From Thioclava indica (lineage in GTDB: Bacteria > Pseudomonadota > Alphaproteobacteria > Rhodobacterales > Rhodobacteraceae): a stretch of DNA of 64,000 bases. The position numbers and the translations under genes were made by a program. Where the stretch lies: NCBI RefSeq assembly GCF_000714545.1, contig NZ_AUNB01000095.1, positions 1-64,000 on the forward strand, read 5' to 3'. Under the pieces are notes generated by a model, which did no database searches, was not told where the DNA came from, and was given only the letters and a program-made list of their open reading frames with translations. Of this stretch, positions 44,501 to 56,137 are shown in pieces (the stretch's first letter is position 1; every line of letters begins with the position of its first letter).

Positions 44501-45102
44501 CGCCACGACTCCGTTGCTGTTATCCACTCGTTACAGCGTTTCTCGGGCAAGAGCGCCTGCTGGATATCGGTGACGACAGCGGCACTATCGGCGCCCGCTG
44601 CGAACAGATCGGGCAGACGTGCGGGCGTGATTCCTCCGATCCCGACCAAAGGCACATCGCCCACCGCCTTTTTCCAGGCACGCACCCTTTCCAGCCCCTG
44701 CGGCCCCCATTTCATCTTCTTCAAAAGGGTCGGCCAGACCGGTCCCAAAGCGACATAGGCGGGGTCGAGAGAGAGGGCGCGTTCACGTTCTGCCGCGTCA
44801 TGGGTGGATAGCCCGTAGCGCAGTCCCGCCCGGCGCAGGGCGCTGAAATCGGTGGTGTCCATGTCTTCCTGTCCCAGATGGACGAAGCCGCAGTTCAGGT
44901 CCAGCGCCAACCGCCAGTGATCGTTGATTACCAAGCGGGTGCGATGGACGGCGCAGATGTCGCGCGCACGCGCAATCTGGCGGCGGCATTCGGGTTCGGG
45001 CAGATCCTTGAGACGCAGCTGTACCAGACGCACCCCATGGGGAACCAACAGTTCAAGCTGCGAGACATGCCCGACGATCAGATAAAAAGGATCAAGCTGC
45101 AT
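44497..45102 (-). CDS. thiE: Thiamine-phosphate synthase
   Basis: A 201-residue TIM barrel of the ThiE/TenI family: VRLVQLRLKD, VINDHWRLAL, GFVHLGQEDM, GPVWPT, VGIGGIT. ThiE joins HMP-PP and thiazole phosphate. The loop after G-P-x-W/F-P-T (LLKKMKWGP) departs from the usual T-K form, so a TenI-like thiazole tautomerase role is a lesser possibility. Its start overlaps the thiG stop by one base. Confidence 0.82.
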   Translation of the reverse strand: MQLDPFYLIVGHVSQLELLVPHGVRLVQLRLKDLPEPECRRQIARARDICAVHRTRLVINDHWRLALDLNCGFVHLGQEDMDTTDFSALRRAGLRYGLSTHDAAERERALSLDPAYVALGPVWPTLLKKMKWGPQGLERVRAWKKAVGDVPLVGIGGITPARLPDLFAAGADSAAVVTDIQQALLPEKRCNEWITATESWR

Positions 45103-45860
45103 CAGGCCAACTCCGCCATGCCGAAAATCGGGGTTGAGGCTTGGGCCATGTCGCGTTGCGGCATCAGACCCGAGGATCGCGCGAGACGTCCCGCCTCGAC
45201 CGCCTGCGCGAAGGCGCGCGCCATCCCGACCGGATCGGTGGCTTTGGCCACGGCGGTGTTAAGCAGAACGGCGTCGAACCCAAGCTCCATCGCCTGCGTG
45301 GCCTGGCTGGGCGCTCCGATCCCGGCGTCGATGACCAGTGGCACGTCCGGGAAATGCGCCCGCATCGCGCGCAGCCCCTCGAGATTGCGCAACCCTTGCC
45401 CCGAGCCGATCGGAGCGCCCCAAGGCATCAGAACCTGACAGCCCGCCTCGATCAGTTTTTCCCCGACGATCAGATTTTCGGTCGTGTAGGGAAAGACCGA
45501 AAACCCCTCGGCACACAGAATGCGCGCGGCCTCGATCAGCGCAAACGGATCGGGCTGCAACGTGTCGGCATGGCCGATCACCTCGAGCTTGATCCAGTCG
45601 GTGCCAAATAGCTCGCGGGCCATTCGGGCTGTGGTCACGGCTTCGCGTGCCGTATGGCAGCCTGCGGTGTTGGGCAGAATACGACAGCCGCTCCTTTTTA
45701 TAATCTCGCGAAACGCTGCACCGCCTGTGCCCTCGCGGCGCAGCGAGAGGGTGATCACCTCGGCCCCCGAGGCGGCAATCGCCTCGCGCAACAGGGCGGG
45801 CGAGGGATATTGCGCGGTGCCAAGCATGAGACGCGTCTTCAGTTCCACTCCGTAAAACAT
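45102..45860 (-). CDS. thiG: Thiazole synthase
   Basis: A 252-residue ThiG: N-terminus [15 protein letters not shown], the lysine-bearing strand [30 protein letters not shown] and the phosphate loop [19 protein letters not shown]. It makes thiazole phosphate from deoxyxylulose phosphate, dehydroglycine and ThiS thiocarboxylate. Three nt downstream of thiS. Confidence 0.95.
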   Translation of the reverse strand: MFYGVELKTRLMLGTAQYPSPALLREAIAASGAEVITLSLRREGTGGAAFREIIKRSGCRILPNTAGCHTAREAVTTARMARELFGTDWIKLEVIGHADTLQPDPFALIEAARILCAEGFSVFPYTTENLIVGEKLIEAGCQVLMPWGAPIGSGQGLRNLEGLRAMRAHFPDVPLVIDAGIGAPSQATQAMELGFDAVLLNTAVAKATDPVGMARAFAQAVEAGRLARSSGLMPQRDMAQASTPIFGMAELA

Positions 45861-45863
45861 CTT

Positions 45864-46050
45864 TTACCCCCCTTGCATCGGCGACAGAATTTCGACTTTT
45901 GCGCCGGGACACAGCGCGGCGTTTTCGCGCGCGCCGCGCGGCACGAATTGTCCATTCAGGGCGGTGGCGACGCAGTCTGCTTCGATCTCTCGCTCGGCGA
46001 TCAGGGCGGCAAGAGTTTGCGCGCCGGTGTTTACGGTCGCGCCATTCAGT

Positions 46051-46061
<11 letters not shown>
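45864..46061 (-). CDS. thiS: Sulfur carrier protein ThiS
   Basis: A 65-residue ubiquitin-like protein ending in the required G-G (SPMQGG), which is adenylated by ThiF and thiocarboxylated. It starts MRIELNGATV at 46061, overlapping the thiO stop by 11 bp; a longer frame from 46091 lies wholly within thiO. Confidence 0.93.
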
Positions 46062-49018
<2,957 letters not shown>

Positions 49019-49149
49019 AGGATTAGGAACTGATTTCGGGTCTGTCAATTAAAAAATTTCGCACGGCAGGGGGCGTCCGATGTCACACGCACAACCGGCC
49101 GGGGGATGCTTGACGAACGCTGTGCCGGATGCGACGTTGCAGTGGTTAG

Positions 49150-49226
49150 CGACAGGGGCGCTCGGGAAGCCGGGCTGAGATGAACCCTTAGAACCTGAAC
49201 CGGATAATGCCGGCGGAGGGAGGCGC
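49150..49226 (+). promoter_or_regulatory. TPP riboswitch (THI element) of thiD
   Basis: CAGGGGCGCT, then GGGCTGAGATGAACCCTTAG, AACCTGAACCGGATAATGCC and GGCGGAGGGA follow the THI consensus in order. The closing P1 helix is not obvious from the flanks. It is back to back with the thiC riboswitch, about 130 bp apart and on the other strand. Confidence 0.93.
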
Positions 49227-49274
49227 GCGAGATAGTCTGGGCCGCGCTTTGCCCGCTTTCGCGATCCTCTTTTT
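49220..49274 (+). terminator. Possible riboswitch-controlled terminator before thiD
   Basis: GAGG-CG-CGCGA (49220-49230) can pair with TCGCG-AT-CCTC (49259-49269), followed by TTTTT (49270-49274). The left arm overlaps the 3' end of the riboswitch, so folding of the two would compete. The pairing has an internal mismatch, so confidence is moderate. Confidence 0.45.
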
Positions 49275-49298
49275 CGCCTTTGGCGGATGGAGATCCTG

Positions 49299-49394
49299 AT
49301 GGCAGCCCCCGACACCTTTCCTGAACAAATGCGGGATCTTCGTCGTAGCGGCGTGGACCGGTTCGAATGCGTGAGGGTCGGGAAAACTGTATGA
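49299..49394 (+). CDS. Candidate 31-residue leader peptide coupled to thiD
   Basis: A short frame starting ATG 49299 with GGAG six nt upstream. It encodes MAAPDTFPEQ, then MRDLRRSGVD, then RFECVRVGKTV, and stops with TGA overlapping the thiD ATG (ATGA). It lies between the TPP riboswitch and thiD. A good ribosome-binding site and the overlapping stop-start suggest it is translated and that thiD translation depends on it; thiD itself has only a weak ribosome-binding site (GGGA). No family is recognised, and it could be a chance frame. Confidence 0.4.
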   Translation: MAAPDTFPEQMRDLRRSGVDRFECVRVGKTV

Positions 49395-50182
49395 TTCCCA
49401 ATATCTTGACAATTGCTGGTTCGGACTGTTCCGGAGGGGCGGGTCTTCAGGCGGATATCAAGTCGATCAGCGCCAATGGCGGGTATGCCATGAGCGTTGT
49501 CACAGCGCTAACCGCACAGAATACGCATGGCGTGATGACAGTCAGCCATTGTGACACCGATCTGGTCACGGCCCAAATCGCGGCAATCCGCGCGGATATC
49601 AGGATCAATGCGATCAAGATCGGTATGCTGGGCTCTGCCGAGATCATCGGATGCGTCGAACGGGGGATCGCGGGGCTTGACTGCCCCGTGGTGCTTGATC
49701 CCGTGATGGTGGCCAAAGGCGGGAACCGTCTTTTGCAGGTGGCGGCGTTGCGGGCGCTCCGTGACCTCTTGCCGCGTGCCAGTCTTATCACCCCCAACCT
49801 GCCCGAAGCCGCTGAACTTCTTGACGGCCCCGAGGCGACGACCCCCCGCGAGATGCGCGCGCAGGCGGGCGCCTTGTTACAGCTTGGGCCGCGTGCGGTC
49901 TTGCTCAAGGGAGGTCACTTGCCCGGTGGCCAAAGCCCCGATCTCCTGCTGACACATGACAGCGAAACCTGGTTTGATGCACCACGGTTTGCGACGCGTA
50001 ACACGCATGGCACGGGGTGCACTCTTTCTTCGGCGCTCGCGACCCGGCTTGGGTCTGGCGTTCCTTTGACCGAGGCTGCGCGCGCGGCCAAAGCCTATGT
50101 CAAAGCCGCGATCGCTACAGCCGACCATCTGTGCGTCGGGACGGGCCATGGGCCGGTAAACCATTTCCATGGCTTTCAGTAG
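49391..50182 (+). CDS. thiD: HMP/HMP-phosphate kinase
   Basis: A 263-residue ribokinase-fold kinase: N-terminus IPNILTIAGSDCSGGAGLQAD, the DPVMVAKGG block, TPNLPEA, and the catalytic NTHGTGCTLSSA near the C-terminus. It phosphorylates HMP and HMP phosphate to HMP-PP for ThiE. ATG 49391 gives the usual ThiD N-terminus; an in-frame ATG at 49367 would add eight residues. Controlled by its own TPP riboswitch. Confidence 0.94.
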   Translation: MIPNILTIAGSDCSGGAGLQADIKSISANGGYAMSVVTALTAQNTHGVMTVSHCDTDLVTAQIAAIRADIRINAIKIGMLGSAEIIGCVERGIAGLDCPVVLDPVMVAKGGNRLLQVAALRALRDLLPRASLITPNLPEAAELLDGPEATTPREMRAQAGALLQLGPRAVLLKGGHLPGGQSPDLLLTHDSETWFDAPRFATRNTHGTGCTLSSALATRLGSGVPLTEAARAAKAYVKAAIATADHLCVGTGHGPVNHFHGFQ

Positions 50183-50227
50183 CCGCGGGTTGGCGATTGG
50201 CCAGAGGGGTGACCGCCACGAAAGATA

Positions 50228-51004
50228 TTACGAGAGGGCGTCGATCAGTTCGCCCAGATTACCCGCCGCTTTCTGGAGAGCCGGGAGGTGTTTCAACCCT
50301 TCTTCCAGATCCAATCGCTGTCTGGGAGCATGGAACGACAGCGTCGCGCAGAGCTTGCCGGTCCGGTCCTTTATCGGCACCCCGATTGCAATCATGCCAG
50401 ACACAAATTCCTCGGATTCGGTTGAATAGCCAAGTGTGCGGATTTTCTCGATCTCTTCGCGCAACGCGTCACGGTCGCAAATCGTGAACGGGGTGTAAGA
50501 TCGCAATTCGGCCTTTCGCAGGTATTTTTCCAAAACTGTCTCGGGAACAAACGCCAGTGCCGCTTTGCCCGCAGAGGTTGCATGCATCGGCACGCGCGAG
50601 CCGATTTGCAGGTCGACGCGCAAAGGCCAGTGCGTCTCGATCCGGTCGGCATAGACCATTTCATCGCCATCGGGGATCGAGAGGTTGCACGTTTCACCGA
50701 TCGACGCGTTGAGCCCGCGCAACACTGCGCGCTGTGGCGCAAGATGATAGCTGGCACGCATCACACCCAGCATCATTTCCCGCAATCTGGGGCCGGGCAG
50801 ATAGCTACGGCCATCGAAATGTCGGGTCAGATACCCATCTTCTTCCAGTGAATTCACAAGCCTGTGAATGGTCGGCTTGGGCAACTTGAGTGCATCATTG
50901 ATCTCGGTTGCCGTCAGCGGGCGCTCCGCGCACGAGATCACTTCGAGAATAAGAAGGTTTCTCAGGCTGGGGGCGGTGCCCGGTGCGGGGGAGCGGTCTT
51001 GCAT
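50228..51004 (-). CDS. IclR-family transcriptional regulator, likely of the isethionate genes
   Basis: A 258-residue IclR protein: N-terminal winged helix (TATEINDALKLPKPTIHRLVNSL) and a C-terminal GAF-like effector domain (MHATSAGKAALAF, GVPIKDRTGKLCATLSF). It is divergent from the MHS symporter, GMC dehydrogenase, xsc and pta genes. An IclR regulator (IseR) occupies this place in described isethionate clusters; the link is by context. Confidence 0.88.
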   Translation of the reverse strand: MQDRSPAPGTAPSLRNLLILEVISCAERPLTATEINDALKLPKPTIHRLVNSLEEDGYLTRHFDGRSYLPGPRLREMMLGVMRASYHLAPQRAVLRGLNASIGETCNLSIPDGDEMVYADRIETHWPLRVDLQIGSRVPMHATSAGKAALAFVPETVLEKYLRKAELRSYTPFTICDRDALREEIEKIRTLGYSTESEEFVSGMIAIGVPIKDRTGKLCATLSFHAPRQRLDLEEGLKHLPALQKAAGNLGELIDALS

Positions 51005-51094
51005 CAGAACTCATCTCGTCGGTTTTACATCTCACTAAACGAGAAGAAACGGCACTCCAACCCTTTTGCAGGCGATTGATAAATTTGCGAAATT

Positions 51095-51124
51095 CATTTT
51101 TGAGACTTTAAGTATCAAAAAATG
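51095..51124. promoter_or_regulatory. Inverted repeat in the IclR/symporter divergent promoter
   Basis: CATTTTTGA (51095-51103) and TCAAAAAATG (51115-51124), complementary but for one extra A, 11 nt apart, about 100 bp before the symporter start. A candidate IclR-type operator in an otherwise AT-rich 217-bp gap. Confidence 0.45.
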
Positions 51125-51221
51125 ATTGACTCGCGACAATAAGCCGCGCAACCTCAAGGCACGGCGCTGAGGAGACGTCGTTCGTTTTTCTATTCATCAC
51201 AGCAACGCAGGGGAGGGCGTT

Positions 51222-52538
51222 ATGTCAGATGTAACTCTGGATTTTAGTGACGCGACGCATCGCGGAAACGATTTGAAGAAGATTGTGTTCGCAAGCGTCG
51301 TCGGCTCGACAATCGAATGGTATGACTTTTTTCTTTATGGCGTCGTCGCAGGGCTGGTATTCAACAAGCTCTATTTTCCCGCTGGAAACGAGACGGTTTC
51401 CATCCTGCTGGCCTACGCGACTTTTGCGGTTGGTTTTGTGGCGCGTCCGGTCGGCGGGCTGATTTTTGGACATTTCGGAGATCGCATCGGTCGCAAGACC
51501 ATGCTGGTGATCACCATTATGCTGATGGGTGGCGCGACTGTCGCTATCGGGCTGTTGCCGACCTATAACAGCATCGGAATTCTGGCTCCCATTCTGTTGC
51601 TGGTGTTGCGAGTTTTGCAAGGTATCGGGATTGGTGGCGAATGGGGCGGGGCTGTCCTTATGGCCTATGAATTTGCACCCCACCACAAGCGTGGGTTCTT
51701 TGCCTCGATCCCGCAGATCGGCTTGTCCCTTGGACTGTTTCTGGCATCGGGTGTGATGGCCCTGATGACGATGCTGCCCGACGATGCATTCATGATCTGG
51801 GGCTGGCGTCTGGCTTTCGTGGTCTCGTTTGTTCTGGTGGCGCTTGGCGTCTGGGTTCGCAGCACGGTCCATGAAAGCCCGGAATTCGAGAAAGCGAAGG
51901 CCGAAAGCCGCAACCGCGACCTGAAACTGCCTATCGTTGAAATGGCGAAACGCTATCCCGGCAATGTCCTGCTTGGCATGGGGGCACGTTACATCGACGG
52001 CGTGTTCTTTAATGTCTTCGCTGTGTTTTCGATCCTGTATCTGACGAAATATGTCGGCATGGAGCGCGAATTCGCTCTTTGGACGGTCTGCGGTGCGGCC
52101 GTGGTGATGATCTTTTGTATCCCGATTTTCGGGCGTTTGTCGGACGTCTTCGGTCGCCCCAAAACCTATGCGGTCGGATCGCTGCTTTTGGTCCTGAGCG
52201 TCTTCCCGGCGTTTTCCCTGATGTCCACAGGCAACCCGGTTTTGGTTATTCTTGGCATCGTCCTGCCTTTCGGGGTGATCTATCCGGTTTGCTACGGCCC
52301 CGAAGCCGCGCTGTTCGCCGATCTCTTCGATCCAAGCGTGCGCTATACCGGTGTGTCCTTTGTTTATCAGTTTTCGGGCATCTTTGCCTCGGGCATCACG
52401 CCGATGGTCGCAACCTGGTTAATGGCAAGCAACAATGACGACCCGTTCTGGCTATGTGCCTATGTCATCTTCGCCGGACTGGTTTCGATGCTCTGTGCGA
52501 TCTTGATCGGCCGCCGCGCCAGAAGGCGCACTCACTAA
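51222..52538 (+). CDS. MFS transporter, metabolite:H+ symporter (MHS) type, probable isethionate uptake
   Basis: A 438-residue protein with 12 membrane segments. GSTIEWYDFFLYGVVAG at the N-terminus and GHFGDRIGRKTMLV between helices 2 and 3 are typical of the MHS subfamily (ShiA/ProP kin). LQGIGIGGEWGGAVLMA follows. It heads an operon with a GMC dehydrogenase and xsc-pta; IseU, the MFS isethionate transporter of terrestrial bacteria, holds the same place. Other small sulfonates are possible. Confidence 0.85.
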   Translation: MSDVTLDFSDATHRGNDLKKIVFASVVGSTIEWYDFFLYGVVAGLVFNKLYFPAGNETVSILLAYATFAVGFVARPVGGLIFGHFGDRIGRKTMLVITIMLMGGATVAIGLLPTYNSIGILAPILLLVLRVLQGIGIGGEWGGAVLMAYEFAPHHKRGFFASIPQIGLSLGLFLASGVMALMTMLPDDAFMIWGWRLAFVVSFVLVALGVWVRSTVHESPEFEKAKAESRNRDLKLPIVEMAKRYPGNVLLGMGARYIDGVFFNVFAVFSILYLTKYVGMEREFALWTVCGAAVVMIFCIPIFGRLSDVFGRPKTYAVGSLLLVLSVFPAFSLMSTGNPVLVILGIVLPFGVIYPVCYGPEAALFADLFDPSVRYTGVSFVYQFSGIFASGITPMVATWLMASNNDDPFWLCAYVIFAGLVSMLCAILIGRRARRRTH

Positions 52539-52623
52539 GCCCCCTAAACCTGATGTCTTCCGCATCCGCTTTGAAGCGGAGGGCATCCTCTCCACCTACT
52601 GATCTTTTGAAAGAGGAATTCTC

Positions 52624-54285
52624 ATGTCTCTCGCGCCCGAAACATCTGATTATGTAGTCGTTGGTGCCGGATCCTCGGGCTGCGTCATTGCCAATAGGCT
52701 TAGCGCGGATCCGACGGTTTCCGTCACCTTGATCGAGGCAGGCTCACGCGACTCAAGTCCGTGGATCCATATTCCCGTCGGTTATTTCCGCACGATGCAT
52801 AATCCGAAATTCGACTGGTGTTACCGGACCGAGCCGGATGCGGGGATTGGCGGGCGTTCTCTTGACTGGCCGCGCGGCAAGGTCTTGGGCGGATCCTCAT
52901 CGCTGAACGGGCTATTATATGTGCGCGGCCAGCACGAGGATTACGATGGCTGGGCGCAAAAAGGAAACCCCGGCTGGTCCTGGAGCGATGTTGGCCCGAT
53001 CTTTGAAGAGCTCGAAACCTTCCAGCGGGGGGGCGGGGACTCTCGCGGGCACAGCGGGCCGTTGCAAGTGTCCGATCCGGCCCTGCGTCGCGAGATTTGT
53101 GAAGACTGGATCAAGGCCGCGCAGGCCAATGGCTATGAATACAACCCCGATTACAACGGCACCAAGCAAGAAGGCGTCGGGCATTTCCAACTAAGCGTTA
53201 ACCATGGACGCCGCTGTTCGTCAGCCGTTGCCTTTCTGAAACCCGTGCGCCACCGCGCCAATCTGGCCGTCGCAACCAAGGCGCAGGTTTTGCGTGTTGT
53301 GATCAAGAACCGCCGCGCGACCGGCGTGGAAATCCGCTGTGAAGATGGCAGCGTGCGGCGGATCAACGCGCGGCGCGAAGTCATCCTGGCGGCTGGCGCG
53401 ATCGGATCGCCGCAGCTTCTGATGCTCTCAGGGATCGGTGACGGCGAGCACCTGTCGCAATTCGGGATCGAGACACAGTATCACAGCCCCGAAGTCGGCA
53501 AGAACTTGCAAGATCACCTGCAGGCGCGACTGGTCTATAAATGCCGTGAGGCCACGCTGAACGACGAAGTGCGCAGCCTGGTCGGCAAGGCGCGTATCGG
53601 GCTGGAATACGCGCTATTCCGGTCCGGTCCCCTGACGATGGCGGCAAGTCTGGTGTTTGGTTTTATGCGCACGCGCCCCGAACTTGCGACGCCCGATATC
53701 CAGTTCCACATCCAGCCGTGGTCTGCGGACAGCCCCGGCGAAGGCGTGCATCCGTTCTCGGCCTTTACGCAATCGGTATGCCAGCTGCGTCCCGAAAGCC
53801 GTGGCGAGATTGTCCTGCAATCGGGCGAGCCCATGCAGGCACCTCTGATCAGGCCGAACTATCTTGCGACCAAAACCGACCGGGACACGCTGGTTGCAGG
53901 GATCGAGATTGCAAGAAAAATTGCGCGCACCGACCCCCTGAAGTCGGCAATCTCGCAAGAGTTCCGGCCCTCGGCTGATGTGCAGGGATACGACGAGACC
54001 CTTGCCTGGGCGCGTGAGAATTCGACGACGATCTACCACCCGACCGGCACCTGCCGGATGGGGCCGGACGCAAGTGCCGTCGTCGATTCCCGTTTGCGGG
54101 TCAACGGGATCGACGGGCTGCGTGTCGCGGATTGCTCGATTATGCCCGACATCGTTTCGGGAAATACCAACGCTCCGGCCATGATGATCGGGGCGCGCCT
54201 TGCGCAATTTGTTCTTGAAGATCGCAAGGCCATGAATAGCGCATCTGCAAAATCGGCAGGTGGTGCTTTGGAAGAAGTCGCTTGA
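52624..54285 (+). CDS. iseJ: GMC-family FAD dehydrogenase, probable isethionate dehydrogenase
   Basis: A 553-residue GMC oxidoreductase (choline dehydrogenase-like): FAD motif VVVGAGSSGCVIANRLS, GMC signature 1 GGSSSLNGLLYVRG, signature 2 GAIGSPQLLMLSGIG, and catalytic His in YHPTGTCRMG with the closing DIVSGNTNAPAMMIG. Flavin-linked GMC enzymes of this kind (IseJ) oxidise isethionate to sulfoacetaldehyde, the substrate of the next gene, xsc. No betaine aldehyde dehydrogenase is adjacent, which argues against choline. The gap to the symporter contains a small CCGCTT/AAGCGG hairpin. Confidence 0.82.
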   Translation: MSLAPETSDYVVVGAGSSGCVIANRLSADPTVSVTLIEAGSRDSSPWIHIPVGYFRTMHNPKFDWCYRTEPDAGIGGRSLDWPRGKVLGGSSSLNGLLYVRGQHEDYDGWAQKGNPGWSWSDVGPIFEELETFQRGGGDSRGHSGPLQVSDPALRREICEDWIKAAQANGYEYNPDYNGTKQEGVGHFQLSVNHGRRCSSAVAFLKPVRHRANLAVATKAQVLRVVIKNRRATGVEIRCEDGSVRRINARREVILAAGAIGSPQLLMLSGIGDGEHLSQFGIETQYHSPEVGKNLQDHLQARLVYKCREATLNDEVRSLVGKARIGLEYALFRSGPLTMAASLVFGFMRTRPELATPDIQFHIQPWSADSPGEGVHPFSAFTQSVCQLRPESRGEIVLQSGEPMQAPLIRPNYLATKTDRDTLVAGIEIARKIARTDPLKSAISQEFRPSADVQGYDETLAWARENSTTIYHPTGTCRMGPDASAVVDSRLRVNGIDGLRVADCSIMPDIVSGNTNAPAMMIGARLAQFVLEDRKAMNSASAKSAGGALEEVA

Positions 54286-54299
54286 AAGGAGACGGACAG

Positions 54300-56081
54300 A
54301 TGAAAATGACGACTGAAGAGGCATTTGTAAAAGTTCTACAGATGCACGGGATTGAACAGGCATTCGGGATTATCGGCTCGGCCATGATGCCGGTCTCGGA
54401 CCTGTTCCCCAAAGCCGGGATCAAATTCTGGGATTGCGCGCACGAGACCAATGCCGGTCTGATGGCGGACGGCTTTACCCGCTCGACGAGCAAGATGTCG
54501 ATGGCGATTGCGCAAAACGGTCCCGGGGTGACGGGCTTTGTTACCCCGATCAAGACCGCCTACTGGAACCACACGCCGCTTCTTTTGGTCACGCCGCAAG
54601 CGGCCAACAAGACCATCGGTCAGGGCGGGTTCCAGGAGATGGAGCAGATGCGCATTTTTGCTGATTGTGTCTGCTATCAGGAAGAGGTTCGCGACCCGAG
54701 CCGTATCCCCGAGGTTCTGAACCGGGTCATCATGCAAGCGTGGCGCAACAGCGCTCCGGCGCAGATGAACATCCCGCGCGATATGTGGACGCAGGTGATC
54801 GACGTCGAACTGCCGCAGGTGGTGGAATTTGAACGCCCCGCCGGGGGTGAGGCCGCGGTGTCGGAAGCTGCGAAGCTTTTGTCGGAAGCCAAGTTTCCTG
54901 TGATCCTGTCGGGTGCCGGCGTGGTGCTGGCCGACGCGATTCCGGATCTGGTCAAGCTGGCCGAGCGCCTGCATGCGCCCGTCTGCTCCAACTATCAGCA
55001 CAATGACAGCTTCCCGGGCAGCCATCCGCTCGCAATGGGGCCGTTGGGATATAACGGCAGCAAGGCGGGGATGGAAATCATCGCCAAGGCCGATGTCGTG
55101 CTCGCGCTTGGAACCCGGTTGAACCCGTTCTCGACCCTGCCGGGCTATGGTATCGACTACTGGCCGAAGGACGCAAAGATCATTCAGGTCGATATCAACG
55201 CCGACCGGATCGGTTTGACCAAGAAAGTCACCGTGGGCATTCAGGGCGACGCTGGTAAGGTCGCGCGCGGGATTATGGCCCAGCTTGCCGAAACAGCAGG
55301 TAATGCCAATCGCCAGGAGCGTCGCGATCTGGTGTCGCAAACGAAATCGCGTTGGGCGCAGGAACTTTCCAGTCTCGATCACGAGGACGACGATCCGGGC
55401 ACCGAATGGAACACGGAAGCGCGTCAACGCGACGCCAATCTGATGTCGCCGCGTCAGGCATGGCGGGCCATCATGCAGGTCGTCCCGAAAGAGGCTATCG
55501 TCAGCAGCGATATCGGCAACAACTGTGCAATCGGGAACGCGTATCCAAGCTTTGAGAGCGGGCGGAAATACCTTGCTCCGGGCATGTTCGGGCCTTGTGG
55601 CTACGGGTTTCCGGCTATTCTCGGTGCAAAGATCGGCAACCCCGACACGCCGGTCATCGGCTTTGCAGGTGACGGTGCTTTCGGGATTTCGATGAATGAG
55701 ATGACGGCTTGCGGCCGTGAGGATTGGCCCGCGATCACGATGGTCATTTTCCGCAACTACCAATGGGGTGCGGAAAAGCGCAACACGACGCTGTGGTATG
55801 ACAACAACTTCGTCGGAACCGAGTTGGACCGTGACGTCTCTTACGCCGGGATCGCCAAAGCTTGCGGAGTCAACGGGGTGCAGGTCACCTCTCAGGCGGC
55901 TCTGACCGAGGCTTTGAATGACGCGATCAAGCATCAGATGGAAAAGGGCGAGACCACTTTCATCGAAGTGTTGCTCAATCAGGAACTGGGCGAACCCTTC
56001 CGCCGCGATGCGATGAAAAAGCCTGTCGCCGTTGCCGATATCGATCCGGCCGACATGCGCGCGCAGCACGGCCCTGTGTAA
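54300..56081 (+). CDS. xsc: Sulfoacetaldehyde acetyltransferase
   Basis: A 593-residue thiamine-diphosphate enzyme. Xsc converts sulfoacetaldehyde and phosphate to acetyl phosphate and sulfite. N-terminal features include EQAFGIIGSAMMPVSDLFP and CAHETNAGLMADGFTRST; the TPP-Mg motif is GDGAFGISMNE and on to IFRNYQWG. Length and sequence style are those of Xsc rather than acetolactate synthase. ATG 54300 follows AAGGAG; a longer frame from 54282 overlaps iseJ. Acetyl phosphate is used by Pta encoded next. Confidence 0.95.
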   Translation: MKMTTEEAFVKVLQMHGIEQAFGIIGSAMMPVSDLFPKAGIKFWDCAHETNAGLMADGFTRSTSKMSMAIAQNGPGVTGFVTPIKTAYWNHTPLLLVTPQAANKTIGQGGFQEMEQMRIFADCVCYQEEVRDPSRIPEVLNRVIMQAWRNSAPAQMNIPRDMWTQVIDVELPQVVEFERPAGGEAAVSEAAKLLSEAKFPVILSGAGVVLADAIPDLVKLAERLHAPVCSNYQHNDSFPGSHPLAMGPLGYNGSKAGMEIIAKADVVLALGTRLNPFSTLPGYGIDYWPKDAKIIQVDINADRIGLTKKVTVGIQGDAGKVARGIMAQLAETAGNANRQERRDLVSQTKSRWAQELSSLDHEDDDPGTEWNTEARQRDANLMSPRQAWRAIMQVVPKEAIVSSDIGNNCAIGNAYPSFESGRKYLAPGMFGPCGYGFPAILGAKIGNPDTPVIGFAGDGAFGISMNEMTACGREDWPAITMVIFRNYQWGAEKRNTTLWYDNNFVGTELDRDVSYAGIAKACGVNGVQVTSQAALTEALNDAIKHQMEKGETTFIEVLLNQELGEPFRRDAMKKPVAVADIDPADMRAQHGPV

Positions 56082-56089
56082 GCCAACCA

Positions 56090-56116
56090 CCCCCGGCAGC
56101 CGCGTGTTGCCGGGGG
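56090..56116 (+). other. Hairpin between xsc and pta
   Basis: A perfect 9-bp stem CCCCCGGCA / TGCCGGGGG with a 9-nt loop, starting 8 bp after the xsc stop and lying just before the pta ribosome-binding site. There is no T tract; a message-processing or partial-attenuation role is likely. Confidence 0.6.
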
Positions 56117-56137
56117 ATCTGCCTAGGAGGCGCTGTT

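Noticed and set aside
49360-49394. A tRNA-like GGTTCGAAT segment
   Set aside because: No cloverleaf can be drawn around it; it lies inside the small frame in front of thiD.
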